Source: Comamonadaceae bacterium
Lineage (GTDB): Bacteria > Pseudomonadota > Gammaproteobacteria > Burkholderiales > Burkholderiaceae_C
Assembly (NCBI GenBank): GCA_947454955.1
Contig: CANGLW010000009.1
Location: 1 to 64,000, forward strand
DNA length: 64,000 nucleotides
Direction of reading: 5' to 3'
Part shown: positions 1 through 8,868 of the stretch, one piece after another
How the letters are laid out: the number at the start of each line of letters is the position of its first letter
Position numbering within the stretch: position 1 is the stretch's first letter
The notes under the pieces: model-generated
Seen by the model: only the letters and a program-made list of their open reading frames with translations
The model's database searches: none
Told to the model about the DNA's origin: nothing
Program-made: the position numbers and the translations under genes

Positions 1-852
1 GAAGACGCGTTGGACAATGTGCGCAGCACCATCGAAGCAGAGTCCACCGTGGACATCTCGGGCTTCTCGCACTTCATCGCCATGCCCAACTTGGCGGCCT
101 TTGGCAATGCCGGTTTTCCGTTCACCCGCATGGCGGACTTGTCGCAAACCGCCATCGTGTTGCCCGAAAAACCTGCGCTGTCGGACTACAACGCTTACCT
201 GAATGTGATGGGTCTGTTTGGTCGGGCTACTGGCTACCCCGGCACCGCGGTGACCTTGGCCACTGCCGCGCAAACCCAGCAGCTCAAAGACAAAGACCTG
301 GTGGTCATCGGCACCGCCAGCACCCAGCCGCTTTTGGCTGCTTGGAGCAAAAACAGCGCAACAGCCATGGAGCCGCAAAGCCGCCGCTTCAAGCTCTCTG
401 ACATGAGCCGCGGCCTGATGAACTGGTGGGACAACCTGGCACCTGCACATGCGCAAGCCGCCAAGGCCGAAGTGAGTTTCAACACCAAAGGCACCGACGG
501 TGTGTTGGTGGGTTATGAGTCGCCCATCTCACCGGGCCGCAGCGTGGTGCAAATCTCGGCCAACACCCCTGAGGGCTTGGCCCAGGTCATCACCGCGCTG
601 CAAGACCCTGACATGCTGCGCAACATCCAAGGCGGTATGGCGGTGGTGCGTGGCAAGAACGTGGAGAGCTTGATCAGCGAGCCGACCTATCACGTGGGCA
701 AGCTCGACCCATGGACCTATGTGCAGTGGTTCTTCTCGCGCAATCCGTTGTTGCTGATGGCCATGCAGGTCGGTGGGGCCTTGTTGCTTGCCGCCATCTT
801 CTACCTCTCGCTGCGTTCACGCGCAACACGCCGCTTGCCCGACACACTTTGA
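1..852 (+). CDS. bcsB: Cellulose synthase regulatory subunit BcsB, C-terminal part
   Basis: The reading frame is open from the left edge, so only the last 283 residues are present. BcsB is the periplasmic, membrane-anchored partner of the BcsA cellulose synthase and guides the nascent glucan across the periplasm. The visible part has the typical C-terminal layout: a beta-rich periplasmic domain, then one hydrophobic helix (NPLLLMAMQVGGALLLAAIF) and a short basic cytoplasmic tail (RATRRLPDTL). The stop is 5 bases before the bcsZ start, so the genes are surely one operon. The identification rests on family resemblance plus the bcsZ and bcsC neighbours. The start and the N-terminal carbohydrate-binding domains lie outside the window. 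Confidence 0.9.
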   Translation, partial: EDALDNVRSTIEAESTVDISGFSHFIAMPNLAAFGNAGFPFTRMADLSQTAIVLPEKPALSDYNAYLNVMGLFGRATGYPGTAVTLATAAQTQQLKDKDLVVIGTASTQPLLAAWSKNSATAMEPQSRRFKLSDMSRGLMNWWDNLAPAHAQAAKAEVSFNTKGTDGVLVGYESPISPGRSVVQISANTPEGLAQVITALQDPDMLRNIQGGMAVVRGKNVESLISEPTYHVGKLDPWTYVQWFFSRNPLLLMAMQVGGALLLAAIFYLSLRSRATRRLPDTL

Positions 853-857
853 ACACC

Positions 858-2069
858 ATGAAGCACTGTGACGTGCCAGGGCTGAACCGGCGTCGCTGGC
901 TGCAAGGTGTGGCCAGCACACTGGCCAGCAGCGCCGCTTGGTGGGCGGCTACGCCCAGCCATGCCGCGAGCTGCCCGCCTGCGGCCTGGCCTTTGTTTGA
1001 AGCGTTTTTGCAGCGCTGTGTGCAAGACGACGGGCGCGTGATCGACATCAGCACGCCTCCCATGCAAAGCACCTCCGAAGGCCAAGCCTACGGCATGGTG
1101 TTTGCGCTCATTGCCAATCGCCCTGAACGCTTTGAAGCCATGTGGCGTTGGGCCGTTGTGAACCTGGCCGGGGGCGATATTTCCAGCCGCTTGCCTGCCT
1201 GGCAATGGGGCATGCGCCAAGACGGCAGTTGGGGTGTGCTGGACTACAACCCCGCTTCGGACGCCGACCTCTGGATGGCTTATGCCTTGCTGGAAGCCGC
1301 GCGCCTGTGGAACAAACCCGCCTACCAAGACCAAGCACGTGTGCTGTTGGCACGCATCTCGGTGGATGAAGTGATGCACCTGCCAGGCCTGGGCGCCATG
1401 CTCATGCCCGCACCCGTGGGGTTTCACATGCCCGAGCAAAAACTCTGGCGCCTCAACCCCAGCTATTTGCCCTTGTCGGTGCTGCGCAGGCTCTCAGCGT
1501 TTGAAATTGTTGGGCCTTGGCGTGAGATTGCCAACAACACCGTGCGCATGCTGCGTGAGAGCACGCCATTTGGCTATACGGCGGACTGGGTGGCCTGGCA
1601 ACAAACGGGGCCGAACGAAGGCCGCTTTGTGGCCGACCCGCAGTTTGGTGACCTAGGAAGTTACGACGCCATTCGCTGCTACCTGTGGGCAGGCTTGATG
1701 TCTGCCCAAGACCCAAGCGCTTCATCTGTTCAAAAAAGCCTGCAAGGCATGGCCCTGCAAACCGAAGCGGCTCGCGTGCCTCCAGAAAAAGTGCAGGTGG
1801 CCACAGGTGTGGTCAACGGCACTGGGCCTGTGGGTTTTTCAGCTGCTGTTTTGCCCTTACTGATGAGCCAGAACAGAAAAAATACAGCCACGCAGCAGCA
1901 CCTGCGTGTGCAGGCTGAACTCAAAGACAAGGCCTACGCCTTGAGCTACTACGACCACGCCTTGTGCCTGTTTGGCACTGGCTTTGCAGAGAAACGTTAT
2001 TCGTTCGAGCCTTCGGGCAGATTGTTGACCAGTTGGGAGAAGGCATGCGCCACCAAAACAAAACGCTAG
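858..2069 (+). CDS. bcsZ: Periplasmic endo-1,4-beta-glucanase BcsZ (GH8)
   Basis: BcsZ cuts beta-1,4-glucan in the periplasm and is needed for proper cellulose assembly. I chose the ATG 5 bases after the bcsB stop. It gives a 403-residue protein opening with a twin-arginine-like signal (NRRRWLQG at residues 10-17), a hydrophobic stretch and a probable SHA-A cleavage near residue 36. A longer frame beginning near 711 would run inside bcsB and bury this signal. GH8 hallmarks are present: STSEGQAYGM with the likely catalytic Glu74, NPASDADLWMAYALL, and SYDAIRCYLWAGL with a conserved Asp. The gene overlaps bcsC by 25 bases. The Tat route is inferred from the RR motif only. Confidence 0.93.
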   Translation: MKHCDVPGLNRRRWLQGVASTLASSAAWWAATPSHAASCPPAAWPLFEAFLQRCVQDDGRVIDISTPPMQSTSEGQAYGMVFALIANRPERFEAMWRWAVVNLAGGDISSRLPAWQWGMRQDGSWGVLDYNPASDADLWMAYALLEAARLWNKPAYQDQARVLLARISVDEVMHLPGLGAMLMPAPVGFHMPEQKLWRLNPSYLPLSVLRRLSAFEIVGPWREIANNTVRMLRESTPFGYTADWVAWQQTGPNEGRFVADPQFGDLGSYDAIRCYLWAGLMSAQDPSASSVQKSLQGMALQTEAARVPPEKVQVATGVVNGTGPVGFSAAVLPLLMSQNRKNTATQQHLRVQAELKDKAYALSYYDHALCLFGTGFAEKRYSFEPSGRLLTSWEKACATKTKR

Positions 2070-5000
2070 CCATGAGCCTGATGGCGGCCCTCAGTGTGCC
2101 AGCCGTTCACGCGCAAGACGCCACACGCACCCTCATCGAGCAAGGCCAGTATTGGCAATCGCGCGGCGACGCACAACGCGCGGCTGAAGCGTGGCGCAAG
2201 CTGCTCAAGATCAACCCCACCCAGCCCGATGCTCTGGGCGGCATGGCCGTGGCCGAGGCCGACCAAAAACGTTTTGACCAGGCCGACAACTACCTGGCCA
2301 AGCTCAAGAGCATCAGCCCCAACCACCCGGCACTGAACAACGCGCAAGCCTCGATCAACTTGCTTAAGAACAATGGTGGGCTGAAGAACGCACGCGAACT
2401 GGCGCGCTCAGGCAAAACCGAAGAAGCGGTGGCCTCTTACCAAAGCACCTTGGGCAATGCACCCAAGGGTGCCGTGGCGCTGGAGTATTACCAAACCCTG
2501 GGCGGCAGCTCACAAGGTTGGGACAAAGCACGCGCAGGTTTGGAACAACTAGCCCGTGAACAACCCGGCGACCCCAATGTGCAATTGGCCCTGGGGCAGC
2601 ACCTGACCTACCGCGAAAGCTCGCGGCGCGATGGCATCAACCTGCTCAGCCGCTTGAGCAGCAACCCCAGCGTGGGCGCAGCAGCCACCGAAAGTTGGAA
2701 AAAAGCGTTGGTGTGGACCAGCGGTCGCAGCAGCTATGTGCCGCTTTACAAAGACTACCTGCGCCAGTTCCCAAACGACACCGAAGTGCGTGAACGCTTG
2801 AGCGACATGGAGCAACAAACACGCAGCACCCGCAGCGTGGAAGCGGTGGCCAACGACCCGATCCGCAAACGTAGCCAAGCCGCGCTTGATTTGCTGGACG
2901 CAGGCCAGACCGAGAAGGCACAAGCCGAGTTCACCGCCATTTTGCAAGAGCGCCCTGAAGACAGCGACGCTCTGGGTGGCATGGGCATTGTGCGCATGCG
3001 CGAAGAAAATTTCATCGCAGCGCGTGACCTGCTCAAACGCGCCAGCAAAAACAACAGCCGCTGGAAGCCCACCCTGGACACCGCCAGTTACTGGGCTTTG
3101 GTCAATGAAGCAGCCACAGCGCGGACCAATGGCAATATGGAGTTGTCGCTACAAAAATTGCAGCAAGCCATCAAGCTCAACCCCAAGGATGTGACGGCCG
3201 AGAACGATCTGGCCAACACCTATGCCGAGCTCTCGCAGCTCGATGCGGCTGAAGCCGCTTACCGCCGGGTGATCGCGCGTCAACCCGAAAACCCAGACGC
3301 CTTGCGCGGGCTGGTGAACGTGCTTTCACAAAACAACAAGCCCGAAGAAGCGCTGCGCATAGTCGACAGCATGAGTGCGAGCCAACAAGAGCGCATCGGC
3401 GCCATGGGTTCACTGCGCGCCAACCAAGCCCTGGGCATTGCCAAAGCCGCTGCGGCGCGTGGTGACGATGCGGCAGCCCGCACCGCCTTAGACCAAGCTT
3501 TGGTCAACGACCCCAACAGCCCCTGGGTACGTCTGGAGTTGGCGCGCCAATACCTGAAGATGGGCGCGCGCAATGAAGCACGCGGCATCATGGATGGTTT
3601 GCTCGACGCCACCCCCAACGCACCTGAAGCGCTTTACGCGCACGCCATGCTCGCCTCTGAAATGCAAGACTGGAGCGGCGCACTGGCCACGCTTGACAGG
3701 TTGCCCACAAGCCGTCGCACCAGCGATGTGGCCAAGCTTTACAAACGTGTGTGGGTGCATGTGCAGGCCGATGCAGCCTCGACCCTGGCGCAAGAAGGCC
3801 GCAACAAAGAAGCCTTGAGCAAGTTGCAAGCCGCCGAACCCTTTGCCAGTGAAGACGCTGAGCTGCAAGGCAAAGTTGCGCTGACCTATGCCGACCTGGG
3901 CGACAACAGCCGCGCGATTGCGGCCATTCGTCAGTTGCTGGCCAAGTCCACCAAGCCCGATGCCAACCTGCGTTTGCAGTACGCCGCGGTGCTGTTCAAA
4001 ACCAAGCAAAACGCTGAGCTAGCGGGTGTGCTGCGCCAAGTGCAAAGCATGCCCATGACAGCGCAGCAACGCCAAGGCTATGAAGACCTGCGCATTGGTT
4101 ATACCTTGCGCCAAATCGAGGCTTTGCGTGAAGCGGGCGAGTTGTCGACCGCTTACGAAACCTTGGCCCCCATCTTGGCCGAGCGCCCCAACGACCCCAC
4201 CGCTGTGGGTGCCTTGGCGCGCATGTACGCGGCCAACAACAACCCGGCCCAAGGCCTGGCGCTGTACAACCAGTTGCTTGAACGCGAGCCCAACAACACA
4301 GGCTTGTTGTTGCAAGCGGCCACCTTGGCCACTTCAGCCAAAGAGTACGGCTACGCCGAGTCCGCGTTGCAAGTGGCCTTGGCGCGCGAGCCGCAAAACG
4401 CCGAGGTGCTCACCGCCATTGGGCGGCTGTACCGCGCCCAAGGCAAGAACACCAAGGCCACTGAATTTTTCACCGCAGCGGTTAACTCAGAAAAACAACT
4501 GCGCGACGCACAACTCGCCGCAGCCGGTGTGGCCACCCAAGCCAAGGTACTCAATCCTTTCACCAACCGCAGCGAGCAACTGCCCAAGTTGCCCACTGGT
4601 GTGGCCCTGGACAAAAACCTGCCTGGTGCCTTACCCGCTGCCACGCCTTTGGGGCAAGTGAGCGCTTTGTTCACCAACGCGTCTCGCACCGAGCCCTCAT
4701 CCCTCACGGCTGTGCCGCCCTTGCCACCGGCCAGCGATGGCGCGGTGATTCGCGGGGGCTACTTGCGCGCTGACACAGGCCCTGCACCCAAACCCACACC
4801 GGCCAATTACCTGGGTGCGACTTACCAGCCCGCACCCTTGGCGCTAGACCGAAGCCAGGTGGTGGCCGACGACACACAGCGGCCCAAACGCACGCGCAAA
4901 ACATCGGTAAGCGACTCTTCAAAAGTGAGCAACCAGGCTGCGCGAAATGACATGTCTAGCCAAGTGCCTAGCCAGACATCCGTCAAGTCAGACCGACGCG

Positions 5001-6553
5001 TGTTCATGCCCTCGAGCGACCTGGCTGTACCCTTGGTGGTGCAGCCTGTGAGCACGGTGACCTCGCCCGCCGCAGGCCGCGCGCAAGCAACACCACCGCA
5101 AACCTTGCCGCCTGTGAGCATGGGCCAGGACTTGGAAGCCTTGCCAGATTCAGCCCTCTCGCTTGACCGCAGCCATGCTTACCCAGGCATGGTGCAGTTC
5201 AGCCCAATTGAATACCCACCTGGCTATGGCGATGCGCGCGTGTCGGGTGATGCACGCCTGGCTACACCGCGCTTTAACCTGAATCCGCCAGCACAGGTGT
5301 ATGCCCAATCAGCTGCGCCGCGCATGGAAAGCCAGCCGCCTGTGAACCGTCCTCGCACGGCGCTGGATGACTTGAATGAATTGCAGCAAGGCCGTATTCC
5401 CACCCTCACCATGGGCACGGTGGTGCGTTCACGCGAAGGTGAAACAGGCCTTGGGCAACTGACCGATATTCAAACACCGGTCACACTGCGTTTTGACACG
5501 GGCGAGAGCAAGGTGTCGTTGAATGTCACCCCCACCTCGCTGTTTTCAGGCACGCCTGACAGCGTGACCGCCACACGTTTTGGCGCTGGCCCTGAGCAAA
5601 GTGTGAACAACCCGAACTTGTCACCCGGCAGCCAAAGTGCTTCAGGTGTGGGGGTTGGCGTGGCGTATGAAACCGACAAACTCAAGGCCGACATTGGCAC
5701 CACGCCGGTGGGCTTTTTGAAGACCGACGTGATGGGCGGCCTGAAATACCGCTTTGGTGTGAACGACAACACCAACCTCACGGTGGATGTGTCGCGCCGG
5801 CCCATGACCGACAGCTTGCTCTCGTTCGCCGGCGTGAAAGACGCGCGCACCGGAGATGTTTGGGGCGCGGTCTCCTCCACCGGCGGGCGCTTTGATTTGT
5901 CGTGGGACAACGGCAACTTTGGCCTGTACACCTACGGCTCGGCGCACAGCTTGACCGGCTCGAACGTGGCTGACAACACCCGCTTGGAGGGTGGTGGTGG
6001 CATGTACTGGAAGATGGACGCCGGCCCGAACGCGTCTTTCAAAACCGGGGTGAACATCACCGGCTTGGGCTTTGAAAAAAACCTGCGCTACTTCACTTTC
6101 GGCCAAGGCGGTTACTTCAGCCCGCAACGCTTCTTCTCGGTCAGTGTGCCGGTGGAGTGGAGCCAACGCTCGAACAAGTTCAGCTACCAGCTCAAAGGCT
6201 CGTTGGGTCTGCAAACCTTCAGCGAAGACGCCTCGCCCTACTTCCCCACCGACCCCGCGCGCCAAGCCAATGGCGCAGCCGCGGTGGCCGCTGGTGCCGG
6301 CACGGTGCCAGGCATCACCGCCAACAGGGCTTACTACACCGGCCAAAGCGTGACTGGATTGGGCTATGCCTTCGGTGGCGCAGCGGAATACCAAATTCAC
6401 CCGCAGCTCTATGTGGGCGGCTCGCTGGGGCTAGACAACGCGCGTGACTACCGCCAGTTCACCGGCAGCATGTACCTGCGCTACTTCATGGACCCCTACA
6501 GCGGCCAGCCAAACCTGCCACCCCTCTCTGTGAAGTCGCCTTACGCGAACTGA
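2045..6553 (+). CDS. bcsC: Cellulose synthase outer-membrane export protein BcsC, long form
   Basis: BcsC forms the periplasmic TPR scaffold and outer-membrane channel through which cellulose leaves the cell. The chosen ATG gives a 1502-residue precursor with a good Sec signal (cleavage near VHA-QD, residue 23). The same frame extends upstream inside bcsZ but has no signal there. Residues about 24-840 are tandem TPR helices. About 840-1120 are low-complexity, Pro/Ser/Thr/Gln-rich. About 1140-1502 match the beta-barrel domain, ending in aromatic-rich strands (SMYLRYFMDPY). E. coli BcsC is about 1157 residues, so the linker adds roughly 300. The gene is last in the operon and is followed by a clear terminator. 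Confidence 0.93.
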   Translation: MRHQNKTLAMSLMAALSVPAVHAQDATRTLIEQGQYWQSRGDAQRAAEAWRKLLKINPTQPDALGGMAVAEADQKRFDQADNYLAKLKSISPNHPALNNAQASINLLKNNGGLKNARELARSGKTEEAVASYQSTLGNAPKGAVALEYYQTLGGSSQGWDKARAGLEQLAREQPGDPNVQLALGQHLTYRESSRRDGINLLSRLSSNPSVGAAATESWKKALVWTSGRSSYVPLYKDYLRQFPNDTEVRERLSDMEQQTRSTRSVEAVANDPIRKRSQAALDLLDAGQTEKAQAEFTAILQERPEDSDALGGMGIVRMREENFIAARDLLKRASKNNSRWKPTLDTASYWALVNEAATARTNGNMELSLQKLQQAIKLNPKDVTAENDLANTYAELSQLDAAEAAYRRVIARQPENPDALRGLVNVLSQNNKPEEALRIVDSMSASQQERIGAMGSLRANQALGIAKAAAARGDDAAARTALDQALVNDPNSPWVRLELARQYLKMGARNEARGIMDGLLDATPNAPEALYAHAMLASEMQDWSGALATLDRLPTSRRTSDVAKLYKRVWVHVQADAASTLAQEGRNKEALSKLQAAEPFASEDAELQGKVALTYADLGDNSRAIAAIRQLLAKSTKPDANLRLQYAAVLFKTKQNAELAGVLRQVQSMPMTAQQRQGYEDLRIGYTLRQIEALREAGELSTAYETLAPILAERPNDPTAVGALARMYAANNNPAQGLALYNQLLEREPNNTGLLLQAATLATSAKEYGYAESALQVALAREPQNAEVLTAIGRLYRAQGKNTKATEFFTAAVNSEKQLRDAQLAAAGVATQAKVLNPFTNRSEQLPKLPTGVALDKNLPGALPAATPLGQVSALFTNASRTEPSSLTAVPPLPPASDGAVIRGGYLRADTGPAPKPTPANYLGATYQPAPLALDRSQVVADDTQRPKRTRKTSVSDSSKVSNQAARNDMSSQVPSQTSVKSDRRVFMPSSDLAVPLVVQPVSTVTSPAAGRAQATPPQTLPPVSMGQDLEALPDSALSLDRSHAYPGMVQFSPIEYPPGYGDARVSGDARLATPRFNLNPPAQVYAQSAAPRMESQPPVNRPRTALDDLNELQQGRIPTLTMGTVVRSREGETGLGQLTDIQTPVTLRFDTGESKVSLNVTPTSLFSGTPDSVTATRFGAGPEQSVNNPNLSPGSQSASGVGVGVAYETDKLKADIGTTPVGFLKTDVMGGLKYRFGVNDNTNLTVDVSRRPMTDSLLSFAGVKDARTGDVWGAVSSTGGRFDLSWDNGNFGLYTYGSAHSLTGSNVADNTRLEGGGGMYWKMDAGPNASFKTGVNITGLGFEKNLRYFTFGQGGYFSPQRFFSVSVPVEWSQRSNKFSYQLKGSLGLQTFSEDASPYFPTDPARQANGAAAVAAGAGTVPGITANRAYYTGQSVTGLGYAFGGAAEYQIHPQLYVGGSLGLDNARDYRQFTGSMYLRYFMDPYSGQPNLPPLSVKSPYAN

Positions 6554-6584
6554 TGGTCTTGGTTTATTGTTAGGTATATAACAT

Positions 6585-6612
6585 AACGCCGGGCTAGACC
6601 CGGCGTTTTTTT
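6585..6612 (+). terminator. Rho-independent terminator of the bcs operon
   Basis: A GC-rich stem of 9 bp (AACGCCGGG / CCCGGCGTT) with a 5-base loop is followed by a run of T, starting 31 bases after the bcsC stop. It cleanly ends the cellulose operon. Confidence 0.9.
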
Positions 6613-6696
6613 GGGGGCTTGTTGCAAGCCCAGGCGCGCAATTTATGTTTGTGGAGTCACGTGCTTGGGGTGACAAAAACCCCAGGAAGATTCGCT

Positions 6697-8397
6697 TCAC
6701 TTCACGCCAAAGAAGACATTCTGTGCCGTGGTGTTGCCAGGGAAAGACCCAAAGGTCAGCAGTCGAACCCCGCGAACCGTGTTGGCTCCCGCATTGAACT
6801 CGGCCAGTAAAACCCCAGATTGCGGCGCCAAAGACTGCAGCTCCACCCGGCTTGCACAATTGTTCACGGTCAAGGCATTCACGCTGTAAATATTGCGCGT
6901 GGTGTTGGTCGACCCATCGGGCAAGGTATATGGATTAACGCTGCCCGACAAGACGCAAGTACGCTGGTTATCTGCATCGACGCCGCTGAACTGGGTATTG
7001 CCGGTCAGGGTGTAATTGTTGGTGGCGCCCACTTGCGTGAGTTCGAGCGATGAAATCAAGCTGCTGGTGAAGCCATTGTTCATGCTGTAGTTACCCGCCA
7101 ACGCCACTGCGCTGGACGTGATACTGGTGTCTGGCGCAGCTGCAGGACTCAGGGTGTAACGCAGGGCGGGGTCCAACTTGAGCGAGAACTGTGTGAGATT
7201 TAAATCCTGGGCCAAGGGGCTGTAGTTGAAAAACCCCGTGAACACTCGCGAGTTTGCGACGTCCGCCCGCACATCGCCCACCAGGTACACATCGGGCATG
7301 AAACTGCTGTCGGCAGGTTTGTAATAAACACCGTTGTTGCTGGCTACAGCGCTGCTTGTGCTGTCACGCTGTAGCTGGCCAAACAAAACCATGCTGCTCG
7401 GCGTGTAAAAGTAATACTGCCCATTGGGCAATACCACTGCATACAACGTGGGTTGCAGCGTACCGGTGCTCACATAAAAACCCTGCGTCTCTGAGGGCAC
7501 CGGTATGGGTATAGGGTTGATGTCCGATATGAAAGCGCCATCCAACACGAGGCTGGCTGAGGCCTTGCGTACCGTGCTGGCGTTGGTGCTGTGCCCGATG
7601 AAACGCAAACCGGTTTTCTGGTCCAGCGCATCGTATTTGACATAGGCGTAGCCGGTGTACTGCACGCCACCACGGGTACACGTAGGTGAGTTACCACCCA
7701 AGGCCAAATTTACTTCGTACAAGGCTTTGCTAGAAGCGCTGCTGTTGGGTCGCTTCGCGCCCACGCCGCCTATGACCGCACACCCCGAGATGGAGCCTGC
7801 CACCACACCGCCGTTGATGGTGATCGACCAAGTTGAACCATTGACGCCACCCTTGTAGGTGCCGCGAATGTTCGTGAGACTGGCGGTATAGAGGTTTTGC
7901 CGACTCACACGCAAACTCATGGATGTGTCGGCGTAGGTGATTGGACTATCGACAGCCACGGGGTAAACCGGCTGGGTATAGCTGCCTGAGATTTGATCCG
8001 CGTTGACTGCGCCGGGGCCTTGGGTAGCAGAACCTGTCATGGTCACTCGGTTGGTGTAACCGGTCTCAACGTCAAAGGCCTGCACGTCTTGGTAAGTGAA
8101 GCTACTCCCACTCAAACGGTTCTGCCGTACGTTGATCAAACCCTGCAAGACATCGTATGCCGAGGTGCCGCCATAAGGGTAAAGAGGCGCAGACACCGTC
8201 TTGGCGAAATGCGCGTCCGAACTGGTGCCGTCGAGGTTGGCATTGATGATGGCAAACACCGAACTGTCGCCCAGCTTGCCCTCCCAAATGCCATCGACGA
8301 ACTGCTGCGTCGGCACGGGCGCCTGGCTGTCATTGCCACCGCCACAAGCACTCAAGACCAGCATCAAAAGCATCGCGCCAACGCGAAGCAAAGTCAT
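6697..8397 (-). CDS. Putative lipoprotein of unknown function
   Basis: This is a 566-residue protein with a lipoprotein signal: a short basic start, a hydrophobic run and the lipobox LSAC with Cys18, followed by GGGND. After position +1 the mature chain is Gly/Ser/Asn/Thr-rich and beta-like. It contains several separate stretches resembling repeats of a small barrel domain (for example QFVDGIWEGKLGDSS near the N-terminus and similar NGVYY and GNYSMNNGF segments later). I do not recognise a catalytic motif. It lies between the cellulose operon and the adhesin, on the opposite strand to both. A surface or outer-membrane role is inferred from location alone. Its base composition is less GC-rich than the housekeeping genes. 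Confidence 0.72.
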   Translation of the reverse strand: MTLLRVGAMLLMLVLSACGGGNDSQAPVPTQQFVDGIWEGKLGDSSVFAIINANLDGTSSDAHFAKTVSAPLYPYGGTSAYDVLQGLINVRQNRLSGSSFTYQDVQAFDVETGYTNRVTMTGSATQGPGAVNADQISGSYTQPVYPVAVDSPITYADTSMSLRVSRQNLYTASLTNIRGTYKGGVNGSTWSITINGGVVAGSISGCAVIGGVGAKRPNSSASSKALYEVNLALGGNSPTCTRGGVQYTGYAYVKYDALDQKTGLRFIGHSTNASTVRKASASLVLDGAFISDINPIPIPVPSETQGFYVSTGTLQPTLYAVVLPNGQYYFYTPSSMVLFGQLQRDSTSSAVASNNGVYYKPADSSFMPDVYLVGDVRADVANSRVFTGFFNYSPLAQDLNLTQFSLKLDPALRYTLSPAAAPDTSITSSAVALAGNYSMNNGFTSSLISSLELTQVGATNNYTLTGNTQFSGVDADNQRTCVLSGSVNPYTLPDGSTNTTRNIYSVNALTVNNCASRVELQSLAPQSGVLLAEFNAGANTVRGVRLLTFGSFPGNTTAQNVFFGVK

Positions 8398-8868
8398 GTC
8401 AAAACTTTCTTTTCTCGCGCTGCGGCATACCTATCCGCAGGCTCAAAGATGTTAAGTTTTGAGGCTATGCAGCAAAGGCTGGCTAAGCCCTTGAATCACA
8501 TGGCATTTCTGCTGCTGAAGGGTTGCTTGCGCTCAAGCGACGTGGTGTGAATGTGTTGGCTGATCGATGCTGCACTTGGTAGAAAAAGACCGCGCCAAAC
8601 CCCTCAAGCGTGAATGGTTTTAACCATGCCCCCATAGGTATCTTCTAAAGGGGCTGCTTTCATATTTATCAGTTTGTTCAGTGCCGAGCGTGTTTTTTAG
8701 CAAAACGATCGCAGATGACACCAAGCGTGTGCTTCCGAAAAATTGCGAGATTGAATTTCTAAATGCAATGAAATTTTTGAGGCTGATAGCTTTTAATCAC
8801 CAGACGCAAAGCTCCGACCAAACATCTTGCTGATGTGTCGGACATAACGATTTAGCAGGGAGTTCATC
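8398..8868. other. AT-richer intergenic region between lipoprotein and adhesin
   Basis: This stretch of about 470 bases has no convincing gene. It must hold the promoters of the leftward lipoprotein and the rightward adhesin, but I cannot pick a convincing -35/-10 pair. It contains the inverted repeat at 8614-8627 and, next to the adhesin, a good ribosome binding site (GCAGGGAG, about 8 bases before the ATG). It is clearly more AT-rich than the flanking operons. Confidence 0.6.
8614..8627. promoter_or_regulatory. Inverted repeat ATGGTT-TT-AACCAT, possible operator
   Basis: Perfect 6-bp arms flank a 2-base centre, about 240 bases upstream of the adhesin start. Its symmetry and position in the long intergenic region suggest a regulator site. 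No second copy was noticed in the window. Confidence 0.3.

Noticed and set aside
8501..8515. Sigma-54-like TGGCA-N8-GC pattern upstream of the adhesin
   Set aside because: Only part of the consensus is present (the CG after TGGCA and one T are missing), and it is 350 bases from the gene, with no nearby activator gene.
7993..8550. Rightward frame over the lipoprotein start
   Set aside because: It is antisense to the lipoprotein signal region for most of its length, and the remaining tail has no recognisable sequence.
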